Assembly: GCF_009192765.1 (NCBI RefSeq)
Contig: NZ_VOHQ01000009.1
Span: 62,001 to 126,000, forward strand
Direction: 5' to 3'
From: Agriterribacter humi
GTDB lineage: Bacteria > Bacteroidota > Bacteroidia > Chitinophagales > Chitinophagaceae
Length of the DNA: 64,000 nt
The translations under genes and the position numbers were made by a program. The stretch's first letter is position 1. Every line of letters starts with the position of its first letter. The notes under the pieces were generated by a model. The model was not told where the DNA came from. It saw only the letters and a list, made by a program, of their open reading frames with translations, and made no database searches. Below, piece after piece: positions 55,027 to 63,311 of the stretch.

Positions 55027-56274
55027 ATGAGTTGTACAAGCTGTGGAACGGAAACCGGGGGTAAACCTAACGGATGTAAAAGCAATGGTGGTTGCAGTAC
55101 GGGTGGTTGTAACCGGATGAATGTACACGACTGGTTAACCAATCTTCCTTTGTCTGATGAAGATAGCATGTGCCGGGTAATTGAAGTTTCTTTCAATCAT
55201 GGCAGCAGAAAAGATTTTTACCGCAACAGTACCGTTCACCTGTTTGAGAAGGGAGATTTGGTGACCGTTGAAGGAGTGAGTGGCTTTGATACGGGAGAAG
55301 TGAGTTTATCGGGAGAATTGGTACGCCTGCAATTAAAAAAGAAAGGTGTTGAAGAAAATAATCCTGAAATAAAAAGAATACTGCGCAGGGCAGGCGATCG
55401 CGACCTGGAGCTGATGAAACAGAATAAGGCCCGCGAGCCACAGGCGCTGACGCGTGCCCGGTCTATTGCCAGGCAATTGAAATTAGAAATGAAACTTGCG
55501 GAAGTGGAATTCCAGGCAGATGGAAGAAAAGCTACTTTTTTTTATACGGCAGATGGCCGGGTGGATTTTCGGGAACTGATAAAAATATACGCTTCCGAGT
55601 TTAAGGTAAAGGTAGAAATGAAGCAGATTGGTGCGAGGCAGGAAGCGGCAAAAGTAGGAGGAATAGGCAGTTGCGGCCGCGAGCTCTGTTGCAGCACCTG
55701 GCTCACCAGCTTTAAAAGCGTTACCACTATTGCGGCCCGGTACCAGAACCTGAGCATTAACCAAACGAAATTAAGCGGGCAATGCGGACGACTTAAATGT
55801 TGCTTGAACTATGAACTGGATACCTATTTAGATGCGCTCCAGGGCTTCCCGGACAATGCCGATATATTAGAAACTGCCAAAGGAAATGCATTGCTTATTA
55901 AAAAAGATATTTTCCGCAACCTCATGTGGTATATATTGCCCGACAGCAATAAACAATATCCGCTTTCCATTGTTACTGTACGCAAAATAAAAGAAATGAA
56001 CGCAAAGGGCGTAAAACCCGAAGCATTAGAAACAGAGGAACTGGTAAGCAGTAAGCCCAAAGAAGTGGAGCCGGATTTTGTAGATGTAGTAGGGCAAATT
56101 AGCTTGCGCAGTTTAGAAAAAAATGATAAGAGAAGGAAATTCAAACAAAGGGAGCAAAGAGATCAGCAGGATAGAAACCGCGGTAACGCCAAAAGTGCTC
56201 CACGCCCGCCGCAGCAACAAAACCAGCCGAGGCCAACGATCAGGAAAGACAGGGACAAAGGGAAAACGAATTAG
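55027..56274 (+). CDS. ricT: RicT/PSP1 family protein with a Cys-rich N-terminus
   Basis: 415 residues. The PSP1 core (about 55-300) has DFRELIKIYASEFKVKVEMK and two Cys clusters, SCGRELCCSTW and QCGRLKCCLNYE, expected to hold a Fe-S cluster or metal. In Bacillus, RicT (YaaT) joins RicA and RicF to influence RNA maturation. Neither partner is visible. The start adds a 30-residue Gly/Cys segment with C3, C6, C17, C23 and C28, and the end is a basic Gln/Arg-rich tail (about 370-415), possibly RNA-binding. Both features are typical of Bacteroidota versions. Confidence 0.87.
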   Translation: MSCTSCGTETGGKPNGCKSNGGCSTGGCNRMNVHDWLTNLPLSDEDSMCRVIEVSFNHGSRKDFYRNSTVHLFEKGDLVTVEGVSGFDTGEVSLSGELVRLQLKKKGVEENNPEIKRILRRAGDRDLELMKQNKAREPQALTRARSIARQLKLEMKLAEVEFQADGRKATFFYTADGRVDFRELIKIYASEFKVKVEMKQIGARQEAAKVGGIGSCGRELCCSTWLTSFKSVTTIAARYQNLSINQTKLSGQCGRLKCCLNYELDTYLDALQGFPDNADILETAKGNALLIKKDIFRNLMWYILPDSNKQYPLSIVTVRKIKEMNAKGVKPEALETEELVSSKPKEVEPDFVDVVGQISLRSLEKNDKRRKFKQREQRDQQDRNRGNAKSAPRPPQQQNQPRPTIRKDRDKGKTN

Positions 56275-56403
56275 GGTTGGCACAAAATCAGGTAATGATA
56301 TCGTAGTGAGAAGTGAATAGGCAATAGTGAATTCACATCTCAACTCGTGAAAAGATAAACGAAAAACGATTCACCATTCACAACCTTTCACTTCTCACGC
56401 CAG

Positions 56404-56419
56404 CCTGCCGACTGGCAGG
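56404..56419. repeat. CCTGCC/GGCAGG palindrome in a spacer
   Basis: Perfect 6-bp arms around GACT, directly next to the third copy of the stop-codon repeat. It shares its arms with the element inside copA at 28531-28551. Confidence 0.55.
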
Positions 56420-56441
56420 TTTCACATTTGACACAACACTA
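56420..56441 (-). repeat. Dispersed repeat, copy 3
   Basis: Minus strand TAGTG, TT, GTGTCAAATGTGAAA. Here the TAG is not a stop codon; the nearest gene end, fucP, lies 85 bp away. The palindrome at 56404-56419 follows it directly. Confidence 0.65.
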
Positions 56442-56525
56442 TGTGATTGTGATCAGTTGATCGGTTGGATAGTTAACCGGGCTTACCTGTAACCTGCAAC
56501 TTGTAACATTTTCCCGCTTCCGTTT

Positions 56526-57764
56526 TTATGTCCTTTTAATTTTATACCCTTTCCAACCATACCATGCTACCACAATAAAGCAAAGCAATGGTATAATATA
56601 TGCCTGCGCCGTGCCCTTTTCCGACAATAGCCCCATAAAATAAGGCATTAGCGCTCCTCCTACAATGGACATGATCTGGAATGATGATCCTTTTTTGGTA
56701 TGATGCCCCAGGTCTTTAACTCCTAAAGCAAAAATGGTTGGGAACATAATGGATTCAAAAAAGAAAACACTCATCAGGGAATATACAGACAGCCAGTCTT
56801 TACCCCAAACCACTATCACACAAAGAACAATATTGACCAGTGCAAAAATGGTAAGCAGCTTATTTGGCGCAACCTTTCGCATGAGTGCCGTTCCTACAAA
56901 CCTGCCTATGGTAAAAAGCAATAAACTAATAGAAAGCAGATATGCCGCTTTTGAATTGTCAATTTCGTTTTTTGCCTCGGTACAATAATTTATAAAAAGA
57001 GCAGCTATACCTACCTGCGCGGCTACATAAAAAAATTGTGCAATAACGCCATATACGAAATGCGTGTGTTGAAACAAAGGTTTTTTATCCTGCAGCTTAT
57101 CAGAAACAATTTCGCTTTCTTTAATCTCCGGTAAATAGGTTCTCCAGAACAATACAGCGATAAATAAAACAACTATGGCGATAATAACATATACTAATTT
57201 TACGGAATCCAGGTTGCCGCTATCCTTTCCGGATGCGTCATTAAAAAACACATTCGCGGCAATAATAGGTCCTATAAAAGAACCCACACCATTAAAGCAT
57301 TGCGATAAATTGAGGCGGAATTCGGAGGTTTCGGGCTTGCCCAATACGGTTACATAGGGATTTGCAGCCGTTTCCAGGCAGGTCAACCCGGAAGCCAATA
57401 TGAAAAGCGCCAATAAAAAAAAATCGAAGCTGGCCATTTGTGCCGATGGGAAAAAAAGAAATGCACCGGTTGCATACAATAACAATCCAAGGATGATGCC
57501 TTTCTTATACCCATATTTATTCATAAAAAGGCCTGCGGGCAGGGCGATTAGAAAATAGGCGCCAAAGTAAGCGGCCTGCAACAAAGTAGATCTTGCTTTT
57601 GTTACATTCATCGCATCCTGGAAATGTTTATTAAGCACATCTAATAACCCATACGCCAATCCCCATAAAAAAAATAAGCTCGTTACTAAAATAAGCGGGA
57701 ATAAGTAATTCTTATCATTCCGGGAGGTTGTTGCAACAGGAGCAGAAGTTGAAGTTAAGGCCAT
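56526..57764 (-). CDS. fucP: L-fucose:H+ symporter, FucP family
   Basis: 412 residues with 12 predicted membrane segments. The MFS sugar:proton symporter family is shown by LFFLWGLAYGLLDVLNKHFQ in the first helix and LETAANPYVTVLG near helix 5. FucP imports L-fucose with a proton. It is the last gene of a six-gene minus-strand operon for fucose breakdown, 24 bp after the dehydrogenase. Related FucP-type carriers for other hexoses cannot be excluded, but the neighbours favour fucose. Confidence 0.9.
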   Translation of the reverse strand: MALTSTSAPVATTSRNDKNYLFPLILVTSLFFLWGLAYGLLDVLNKHFQDAMNVTKARSTLLQAAYFGAYFLIALPAGLFMNKYGYKKGIILGLLLYATGAFLFFPSAQMASFDFFLLALFILASGLTCLETAANPYVTVLGKPETSEFRLNLSQCFNGVGSFIGPIIAANVFFNDASGKDSGNLDSVKLVYVIIAIVVLFIAVLFWRTYLPEIKESEIVSDKLQDKKPLFQHTHFVYGVIAQFFYVAAQVGIAALFINYCTEAKNEIDNSKAAYLLSISLLLFTIGRFVGTALMRKVAPNKLLTIFALVNIVLCVIVVWGKDWLSVYSLMSVFFFESIMFPTIFALGVKDLGHHTKKGSSFQIMSIVGGALMPYFMGLLSEKGTAQAYIIPLLCFIVVAWYGWKGYKIKRT

Positions 57765-57788
57765 GCAATCTTGAATTAAATATATAAT

Positions 57789-58571
57789 TTATTGTAAGGA
57801 TCTGTCTAAATGCGTATAACCACCATCAACATAAATAATTTGCCCGGTGGTATGGCTCGACCTGTTGCTCAGCAGAAACACTGTCATGTCTGCAATTTCC
57901 TCCGCTGTGGTCATTCTTTTTTCCAAAGGAATCTTAGATACAATTTGCGCCAGTTTTTCCTCCGGGTTGGGAAGCGTTTTTATCCAGTTTTCATACAGCG
58001 GTGTCCATACTTCTGCCGGCAGCACGGTATTTACCCGTATGGAATAAGGCAATAATTCAACAGCCCATTCCCTGGTGAGTGCATTAACCGCTCCCTTGGA
58101 AGCAGCATAACCCGATGTATTGCCCTGCCCTGTAACCGATACTTTAGACCCAATGTTTACGATATTGCCTTTTGTTTTTTTCAGGTAAGGCACTGCAAAA
58201 TGAGCCAGGTTATAATAATGACTGAGATTTTTTTGAAGGGATTGGAAGAATTTTTCAGGCGATCCTTTTTCAAGTCCCACGCCATCGTTTATACCCGCAT
58301 TATTAATTAAACCGTCAATCCGTCCGTATTTTTCAACAGCAAAATCAATCACTTCACTACAGGTTTCCGGAGCAGCGAGTTCTGCAGTAAAATAGCTGGC
58401 TTTCCCACCGGCTTTTATTATTTCATCTGCAATGGCCTGGTTATCTGTTTTATTTCTTCCTGCAATTACTACTATGCCTCCTTCTGCTGCAATGGTTTTG
58501 CTGATAGCGGCGCCAATGCCTTTAGCGCCACCTGTAACGATAAAAACTTTATTGCCAAGGTTCAGGTTCAT
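57789..58571 (-). CDS. SDR dehydrogenase, probably L-fucose dehydrogenase
   Basis: 260 residues. Rossmann motif TGGAKGIG (13-20), catalytic S142, Y155 and K159 (SGYAASK), and N115. In the fucose operon such an enzyme either oxidises L-fucose to the lactone or acts later on 2-keto-3-deoxy-L-fuconate. The two cannot be told apart from sequence alone; L-fucose dehydrogenase is favoured by closeness to the lactonase and transporter genes. Located directly before fucP. Confidence 0.8.
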   Translation of the reverse strand: MNLNLGNKVFIVTGGAKGIGAAISKTIAAEGGIVVIAGRNKTDNQAIADEIIKAGGKASYFTAELAAPETCSEVIDFAVEKYGRIDGLINNAGINDGVGLEKGSPEKFFQSLQKNLSHYYNLAHFAVPYLKKTKGNIVNIGSKVSVTGQGNTSGYAASKGAVNALTREWAVELLPYSIRVNTVLPAEVWTPLYENWIKTLPNPEEKLAQIVSKIPLEKRMTTAEEIADMTVFLLSNRSSHTTGQIIYVDGGYTHLDRSLQ

Positions 58572-58648
58572 ATTGTGTATTTAAAATAAAAAAAGATTTT
58601 CAGCATCAGAGAGGCGAATGCCGCTGCCATACTCTTAGCTTAAGACAA

Positions 58649-59473
58649 TCAGAGGTTGTAAAATTGTATGGCATTTAGTCCAAACACTTTCTCCCGTTCT
58701 TCTTCCTCATAGTTTTCCATATATTTCTCCAGCAAACTTTTCCATTGCACATACATACCCGAAACTAAAATAACCGGCCAATCGCTGCCGTACATTAGCC
58801 TGCCGGTACCAAAAGCTTCAAATACCACATCAAGATAAGGATAAAAATCGCCGGCGCTCCACTCTTTCCAGGCGGCTTCGGTAAATAATCCGGATAATTT
58901 ACAATACACGTTAGGATGACTGGCAATTTCCTTCATCCCTTTAGCCCAATCATCAATGGCTTTATGCTTAATATCTGGTTTGGCACAATGATCAATAACC
59001 AGCTTCTGACCGGGAAACAACGACACAAACTCCATCGCAGGCTGCAACTGGTGGTGATAGATCAACACATCATACGTATAATTAAAAGCCTTTAATGCTT
59101 TGACACCACGCTGAAAATCCTTTTGCAGCAAAAAATCGTTGGGCTCACCCTGCACAATATGCCGGTAACCTTTTACAGCAGTATATTCCGAAAAATGCTG
59201 TAATCTTTCTTCCACGTTATCAGCCCGCAGATCTATCCATCCCACTACCCCTTTTATAAAAGGATGCGTTTTGGCCAATTCGCACAAAAAACGGGTTTCT
59301 ACTTCCGACTGATCAGCCTGCACAGCTACACATCCGTCTACATCATTCCGCTTTAAAGTAGATTCTAATGTTTGGGGAATATAATCCTGCTGTAATACTT
59401 TCATATTATCCATCCAGGCATCCCGCTTCCTGTCGTATTTCCAAAAATGAACGTGTGTGTCTATGCAAGTCAT
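58649..59473 (-). CDS. Amidohydrolase-fold lactonase, L-fuconolactonase type (COG3618)
   Basis: 274 residues from the ATG at 59473, which gives MTCIDTHVHFW with the metal-binding DxHxH motif (D5, H7, H9); a longer reading adds an odd hydrophobic start. Further motifs are LVIDHCAKPD and LMYGSDWPV, where the H and D residues complete the site. It opens L-fucono-lactone to L-fuconate. It lies between the SDR gene and a broken gene remnant in the same operon. Confidence 0.87.
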   Translation of the reverse strand: MTCIDTHVHFWKYDRKRDAWMDNMKVLQQDYIPQTLESTLKRNDVDGCVAVQADQSEVETRFLCELAKTHPFIKGVVGWIDLRADNVEERLQHFSEYTAVKGYRHIVQGEPNDFLLQKDFQRGVKALKAFNYTYDVLIYHHQLQPAMEFVSLFPGQKLVIDHCAKPDIKHKAIDDWAKGMKEIASHPNVYCKLSGLFTEAAWKEWSAGDFYPYLDVVFEAFGTGRLMYGSDWPVILVSGMYVQWKSLLEKYMENYEEEEREKVFGLNAIQFYNL

Positions 59474-59523
59474 AAAGTAGTAAGTGATTAGTGGTAAGTG
59501 ATACCAAACAAGCCTGAACAAAT

Positions 59524-59721
59524 TTATTTTACTTCAATTTTACTTTGTACGGATTTAGTTAACCCTACAATAATTTTCGTTACTTCTTCACAAAAGAATA
59601 GCAAATCATTCTTTTTTGACACTTCAATATGCTTTAATCGCTCTGCTAAATAACACATAGACTTTACTTCATTACTGGAATTTCCGGCTATTCCCAAAAA
59701 ACACATAAATTCTCTTTTATG
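59524..59721 (-). pseudogene. Remnant of a four-helix-bundle (23S rRNA intervening-sequence type) protein
   Basis: Only the C-terminal half of the family is left. The product reads KREFMCFLGIAGNSSNEVKS, then CYLAERLKHI and EEVTKIIVGL, matching the second half of proteins of about 120 residues. A stop codon (59722-59724) lies just before, with no N-terminal half upstream. It may be a truncated pseudogene between the lactonase and SGNH genes; a functional 60-residue protein from the ATG at 59706 is the less likely alternative. Confidence 0.65.
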
Positions 59722-59776
59722 TTATAGCATCACAATGTACACCCTCACTTACCTCTTACCCTCTTACCTCTTACCT

Positions 59777-60445
59777 CTATTTGATATACCCCCAAAACTG
59801 TTCTGCCAAAAACCTGTTGCCATCATCGTTCATATGCACGCCATCTGTAGTAAAAATGCCTGAATTTTTATCTTCAGGATTATGCTTATTGATGTAGTCA
59901 ATAATATTTTTATGCAGGTCTATAAGCTCAACATTTTTATTTTTAGCGATCCTGCGTACAATCTCTGCATATTTATTCAGGTCGCCGTCCAGTTCATTAA
60001 CAAAGCCTTTTTTTTCACCAACCACCGTAGGCGTGCAAATCACTACTTTGGCGCCTGCCGCCTGTATTTTTTCAATGATCCGGTTGTAAAATTTCTCAAA
60101 CTTGTCCGGATCTGTTCCTGTTCCAAAACTTCTTTTATGCCATACATCATTTATCCCCACATATATAAAAACCAGGTCGGGTTTTTTAGACAATACATCC
60201 TCCTCCAGCCTTAAATAAAGATCATACACTTTATTGCCGCCAATGCCGGCACCCACCAGGTCAAAAGCCTTATCCCTGCCGTTTTTTACCAGCATTTGCT
60301 GTAACAAGGTAATATAGCCATTGGGCGCTACGCCTGCCTGAGTAATGGAATCACCGAAAAAGATAACTTTCTTTTTTTGCATAGTAAACGCAGATAAAGA
60401 AACTACAGCAAAAATAAAGGAGGAGTATAACAGTAAGCGTTTCAT
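59777..60445 (-). CDS. Secreted SGNH/GDSL hydrolase
   Basis: 222 residues. Signal peptide (about 1-22, MKRLLLYSSFIFAVVSLSAF). Block I FFGDSITQ holds the catalytic serine, block III GIND the oxyanion asparagine, and block V DGVHMN the Asp-His pair. Periplasmic esterase, perhaps removing acetyl groups from fucose-containing glycans before uptake; the link comes only from its position between the fucose mutarotase and lactonase genes. Confidence 0.88.
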   Translation of the reverse strand: MKRLLLYSSFIFAVVSLSAFTMQKKKVIFFGDSITQAGVAPNGYITLLQQMLVKNGRDKAFDLVGAGIGGNKVYDLYLRLEEDVLSKKPDLVFIYVGINDVWHKRSFGTGTDPDKFEKFYNRIIEKIQAAGAKVVICTPTVVGEKKGFVNELDGDLNKYAEIVRRIAKNKNVELIDLHKNIIDYINKHNPEDKNSGIFTTDGVHMNDDGNRFLAEQFWGYIK

Positions 60446-60478
60446 ACAATTGTTATTAAAATATATACGACATTCTTC

Positions 60479-60811
60479 TTATTGTAATTCAAATATCTTT
60501 TCCATCATAACCCATTTTTCACCGGGTTTTGCCCAGGGCAGCGCCTGCTGAAAGGTCCACATAAAATTTTCCCACTCCTGTACCCTGGGGTTGCCCGCAT
60601 CAGACGCGTTTTTTTGCTCAAAGGAAAAATCATTATTCACTTCCATTATCATGAACAGCCTGTTTCCGGTAAGGTAAATATCCATACCCGTAATGCCATC
60701 GGCCTTTATCCTTTCACGGATATCCGGCCATATATCCTGGTGTATCTTTTTATATTCAGCTATAACAGCAGGATCGTCTTTCAGGTCCACCGCCAGGCAA
60801 AATCGTTTCAT
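60479..60811 (-). CDS. L-rhamnose/L-fucose mutarotase (RhaM fold)
   Basis: 110 residues from the ATG at 60811; a TTG 9 bp upstream is rejected. Ferredoxin-like dimer protein with YKKIHQDIWPDI, holding the conserved histidine, GMDIYLTGNRLFMIM and the W-rich end EWENFMWTFQQALPWA. It speeds alpha/beta anomer exchange of 6-deoxyhexoses. In a fucose operon it probably serves L-fucose rather than rhamnose. The spacing is 27 bp after the hydrolase gene and 33 bp before the SGNH gene. Confidence 0.85.
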   Translation of the reverse strand: MKRFCLAVDLKDDPAVIAEYKKIHQDIWPDIRERIKADGITGMDIYLTGNRLFMIMEVNNDFSFEQKNASDAGNPRVQEWENFMWTFQQALPWAKPGEKWVMMEKIFELQ

Positions 60812-60838
60812 GATTTTCAATTTAGCTCTTCCGTTAAA

Positions 60839-61699
60839 TTATTTCTTCCAGCTTATCAATGTTTGTTTGGCCTGTCCCAAACCATCAATGCCCAGTTCCA
60901 CCACATCACCGGCTTTCAGGTAAACAGGCGCCGGCTTTTGTCCTAACCCCACACCAGCGGGCGTACCTGTTGTAATAATATCACCGGGCAGCAAGGTCAT
61001 AAATTCGCTGAGGTAAGCGATCAAATAAGGTATTTTGAAAATGAGGTTTTTACTATTGCCATCCTGCATGGTTTTACCGTTAACAGTAAGCCATAACCGA
61101 AGATTATTAATGTCTTTAACTTCATCGGGTGTTACCAGCCAGGGGCCGATAGGAGCAAATGTATCACAGCTTTTTCCTTTCACCCATTGTCCGCTTCTTT
61201 CCAATTGAAAGGCTCTTTCACTGTAATCATTATGGAGCATGTATCCCGCCACATAATCCATAGCATCTTTTTCTTCTACGTAAGAAGCTTTTTTACCTAT
61301 CACAACGGCCAGTTCTACTTCCCAATCGGTTTTAATACTGTTTCGCGGAATAACCACGTTGTCATTTGGACCGGAAATAGCAGATGTGGCTTTAAAAAAT
61401 ATGATGGGCTCCACTGGCAATTGCATATTACTTTCTGCTGCATGGTCAGAATAATTAAGTCCTATGCAAATGAGTTTGGAAGGGCGCTTCAATGGCGCGC
61501 CCAATCTTTCACTATCAGGCACTACAGGGCAGGATGACTGGTTTGTTTTCAACCATTCTTTTAAACGGTTTATTCCTTCTGTATTGAAAAAATCTTCCGT
61601 ATAATCTTCTCCAAAAGCAGAAACATCAATGCGTTTTTCATTTTCCAGCTCTATTCCGGGCTTTTCTTCTCCGGCCTTTCCAAATCGAATTAATTTCAT
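60839..61699 (-). CDS. Fumarylacetoacetase-family hydrolase, 2,4-diketo-3-deoxy-L-fuconate type
   Basis: 286 residues from the ATG at 61699. The FAH fold has the metal-binding glutamates and aspartate in DWEVELAVVIGK and the IGLNYSDHAAES block. In the non-phosphorylating fucose route this enzyme splits 2,4-diketo-3-deoxy-L-fuconate into L-lactate and pyruvate, the last step. It is the first gene of the operon. Its own substrate cannot be proved from sequence; other members cleave acylpyruvates. Confidence 0.85.
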   Translation of the reverse strand: MKLIRFGKAGEEKPGIELENEKRIDVSAFGEDYTEDFFNTEGINRLKEWLKTNQSSCPVVPDSERLGAPLKRPSKLICIGLNYSDHAAESNMQLPVEPIIFFKATSAISGPNDNVVIPRNSIKTDWEVELAVVIGKKASYVEEKDAMDYVAGYMLHNDYSERAFQLERSGQWVKGKSCDTFAPIGPWLVTPDEVKDINNLRLWLTVNGKTMQDGNSKNLIFKIPYLIAYLSEFMTLLPGDIITTGTPAGVGLGQKPAPVYLKAGDVVELGIDGLGQAKQTLISWKK

Positions 61700-61766
61700 A
61701 TAGATTATCAATTTTTTGCGTGGACTAAACTACTCCCATTTTTAATGTGAGCCAAACCATTTTTTG

Positions 61767-61780
61767 TGCAAACGATTGAA
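61767..61780. promoter_or_regulatory. Possible LacI-type operator before the fucose operon
   Basis: TGCAAACGATTGAA has CAA and TTG flanking a central CG, the look of a LacI/GalR half-palindrome. It lies in the divergent spacer between the fucose operon and the mutase genes. No regulator gene of that family is visible. Confidence 0.3.
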
Positions 61781-61836
61781 AAGCTAACGGGCATTAGGAT
61801 TTGAATTAATTTTAGGTCTTTGTAATATCAGCGAAT

Positions 61837-63264
61837 ATGAACAATAAACCAAACAATAAGATTCGTATCGTAACGTCAGCAAGCTTATTCGATGGTCATG
61901 ATGCAGCCATAAATATCATGCGCCGGATACTGCAGAGCAAAGGCGCTGAAGTTATTCACCTCGGCCACGACCGGTCGGCACACGAAATTGTGGAATGTGC
62001 CATTGAAGAAGATGTGCAGGGCATTGCCCTTACCAGTTACCAGGGCGGGCACATAGAGTTCTTTAAATACATTAAAGATCTGCTTGATGAAAGCGGATGC
62101 GGTCATATTAAAATTTTTGGAGGCGGTGGCGGCACTATCCTGCCACAGGAAGCAGAGCAACTACATCAGTATGGCATTACAAAAATATATAGTCCTGACG
62201 ATGGCCGAAAAATGGGACTGGAAGGCATGATAGAGGAGGTCATCCGGCATTGCAGTTTTTCACTCACGGCAGCGTCTGAAAGCTGGACTGATGCATTGCC
62301 TTTAGGAGAGAAGAAGGATATCAGAAAAATTGCCAGGGCTATTACCCTTGCGGAAAAAGGGGAAAGCTATTCAACTATTTTAGCGCATATGAAAGGTTCG
62401 GACCGGACTGATATTCCGGTTATTGGTATCACGGGAACGGGTGGCGCCGGAAAATCATCTGTAACCGATGAAATTGTACGCCGTTACCTGGGTGCTTTTA
62501 CTGATAAAACCATTGCTGTTATTTCGGTTGACCCGAGCAAGAAAAAAACAGGCGGCGCTTTGCTTGGAGACAGGATAAGAATGAATTCCATTTCGGGACC
62601 ACGCGTTTATATGCGTTCGCTGGCTACCCGCGAAGACAATACAGCCATAAGTAAGGTGGCAAAAGATGCGATAGCCATTTGCAAAGCAGCAGGATATGAC
62701 TGCATTATTCTTGAAACAGCGGGCGTAGGCCAAAGTGACATGAGCATTGTAGATTATTGCGACTTAAGTGTATATATAATGACCCCTGAATACGGAGCGG
62801 CTTCCCAACTGGAAAAAATTAACATGCTGGATTACGCGGACATTATTGCTATTAACAAATTTGATAAAGCAGGGGCAGAAGATGCATTAAATGACGTAAG
62901 AAAACAATACAGGCGCAATCACCTGTTGTTTACAGCCGCTAATGATGAATTGCCGGTAACAGGGATATGTGCCAATACATTTAATGACAAAAGAGTGAAT
63001 CATTTCTTTGGCTTACTGCTTCAAAAATTAAAAGAGAAAACAGGGGTGTTATGGGACGATGCTTTACCAAACAGTTCCCACGCTGAAGACGGAAGACAGG
63101 ATGCAATTGTTATACCACCAAGGCGTGTTCGTTATCTCAGCGAGATCAGCGACAGTGTGCGTGCTTACAATGCCCGGGTAAATGAACAAAGCGATATTGC
63201 GTCACAACTCTACCAGCTAAATGGTGCAATTCAAATATTAAAAACACTACCTGAAATGAAATAA
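61837..63264 (+). CDS. icmF: IcmF N-terminal half: B12-binding plus MeaB-type GTPase domains
   Basis: 475 residues. The B12-binding domain (about 8-140) has DGHDAAINIM with H21 as expected cobalt ligand and FGGGGGTILPQE. The G-protein chaperone domain (about 180-430) has Walker A GTGGAGKS (200-207), VDPSKKKTGGALLGDRIRM, ETAGVGQSD and NKFD (340-343). In IcmF, isobutyryl-CoA mutase, these two domains are fused to the mutase in one chain of about 1,100 residues. Here the chain ends after NGAIQILKTLPEMK, and the mutase part starts 47 bp downstream in another frame. Confidence 0.92.
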   Translation: MNNKPNNKIRIVTSASLFDGHDAAINIMRRILQSKGAEVIHLGHDRSAHEIVECAIEEDVQGIALTSYQGGHIEFFKYIKDLLDESGCGHIKIFGGGGGTILPQEAEQLHQYGITKIYSPDDGRKMGLEGMIEEVIRHCSFSLTAASESWTDALPLGEKKDIRKIARAITLAEKGESYSTILAHMKGSDRTDIPVIGITGTGGAGKSSVTDEIVRRYLGAFTDKTIAVISVDPSKKKTGGALLGDRIRMNSISGPRVYMRSLATREDNTAISKVAKDAIAICKAAGYDCIILETAGVGQSDMSIVDYCDLSVYIMTPEYGAASQLEKINMLDYADIIAINKFDKAGAEDALNDVRKQYRRNHLLFTAANDELPVTGICANTFNDKRVNHFFGLLLQKLKEKTGVLWDDALPNSSHAEDGRQDAIVIPPRRVRYLSEISDSVRAYNARVNEQSDIASQLYQLNGAIQILKTLPEMK

Positions 63265-63311
63265 AGAAATTCCTACGCAAAAACAAGCACCTCAAAAAAT
63301 AACAATAACTC

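Noticed and set aside
63265-63311. Single frameshift as the cause of the split IcmF
   Set aside because: The first gene ends in TAA in its own frame and the second frame has a TAA 6 bp before its ATG, so one indel cannot join them.
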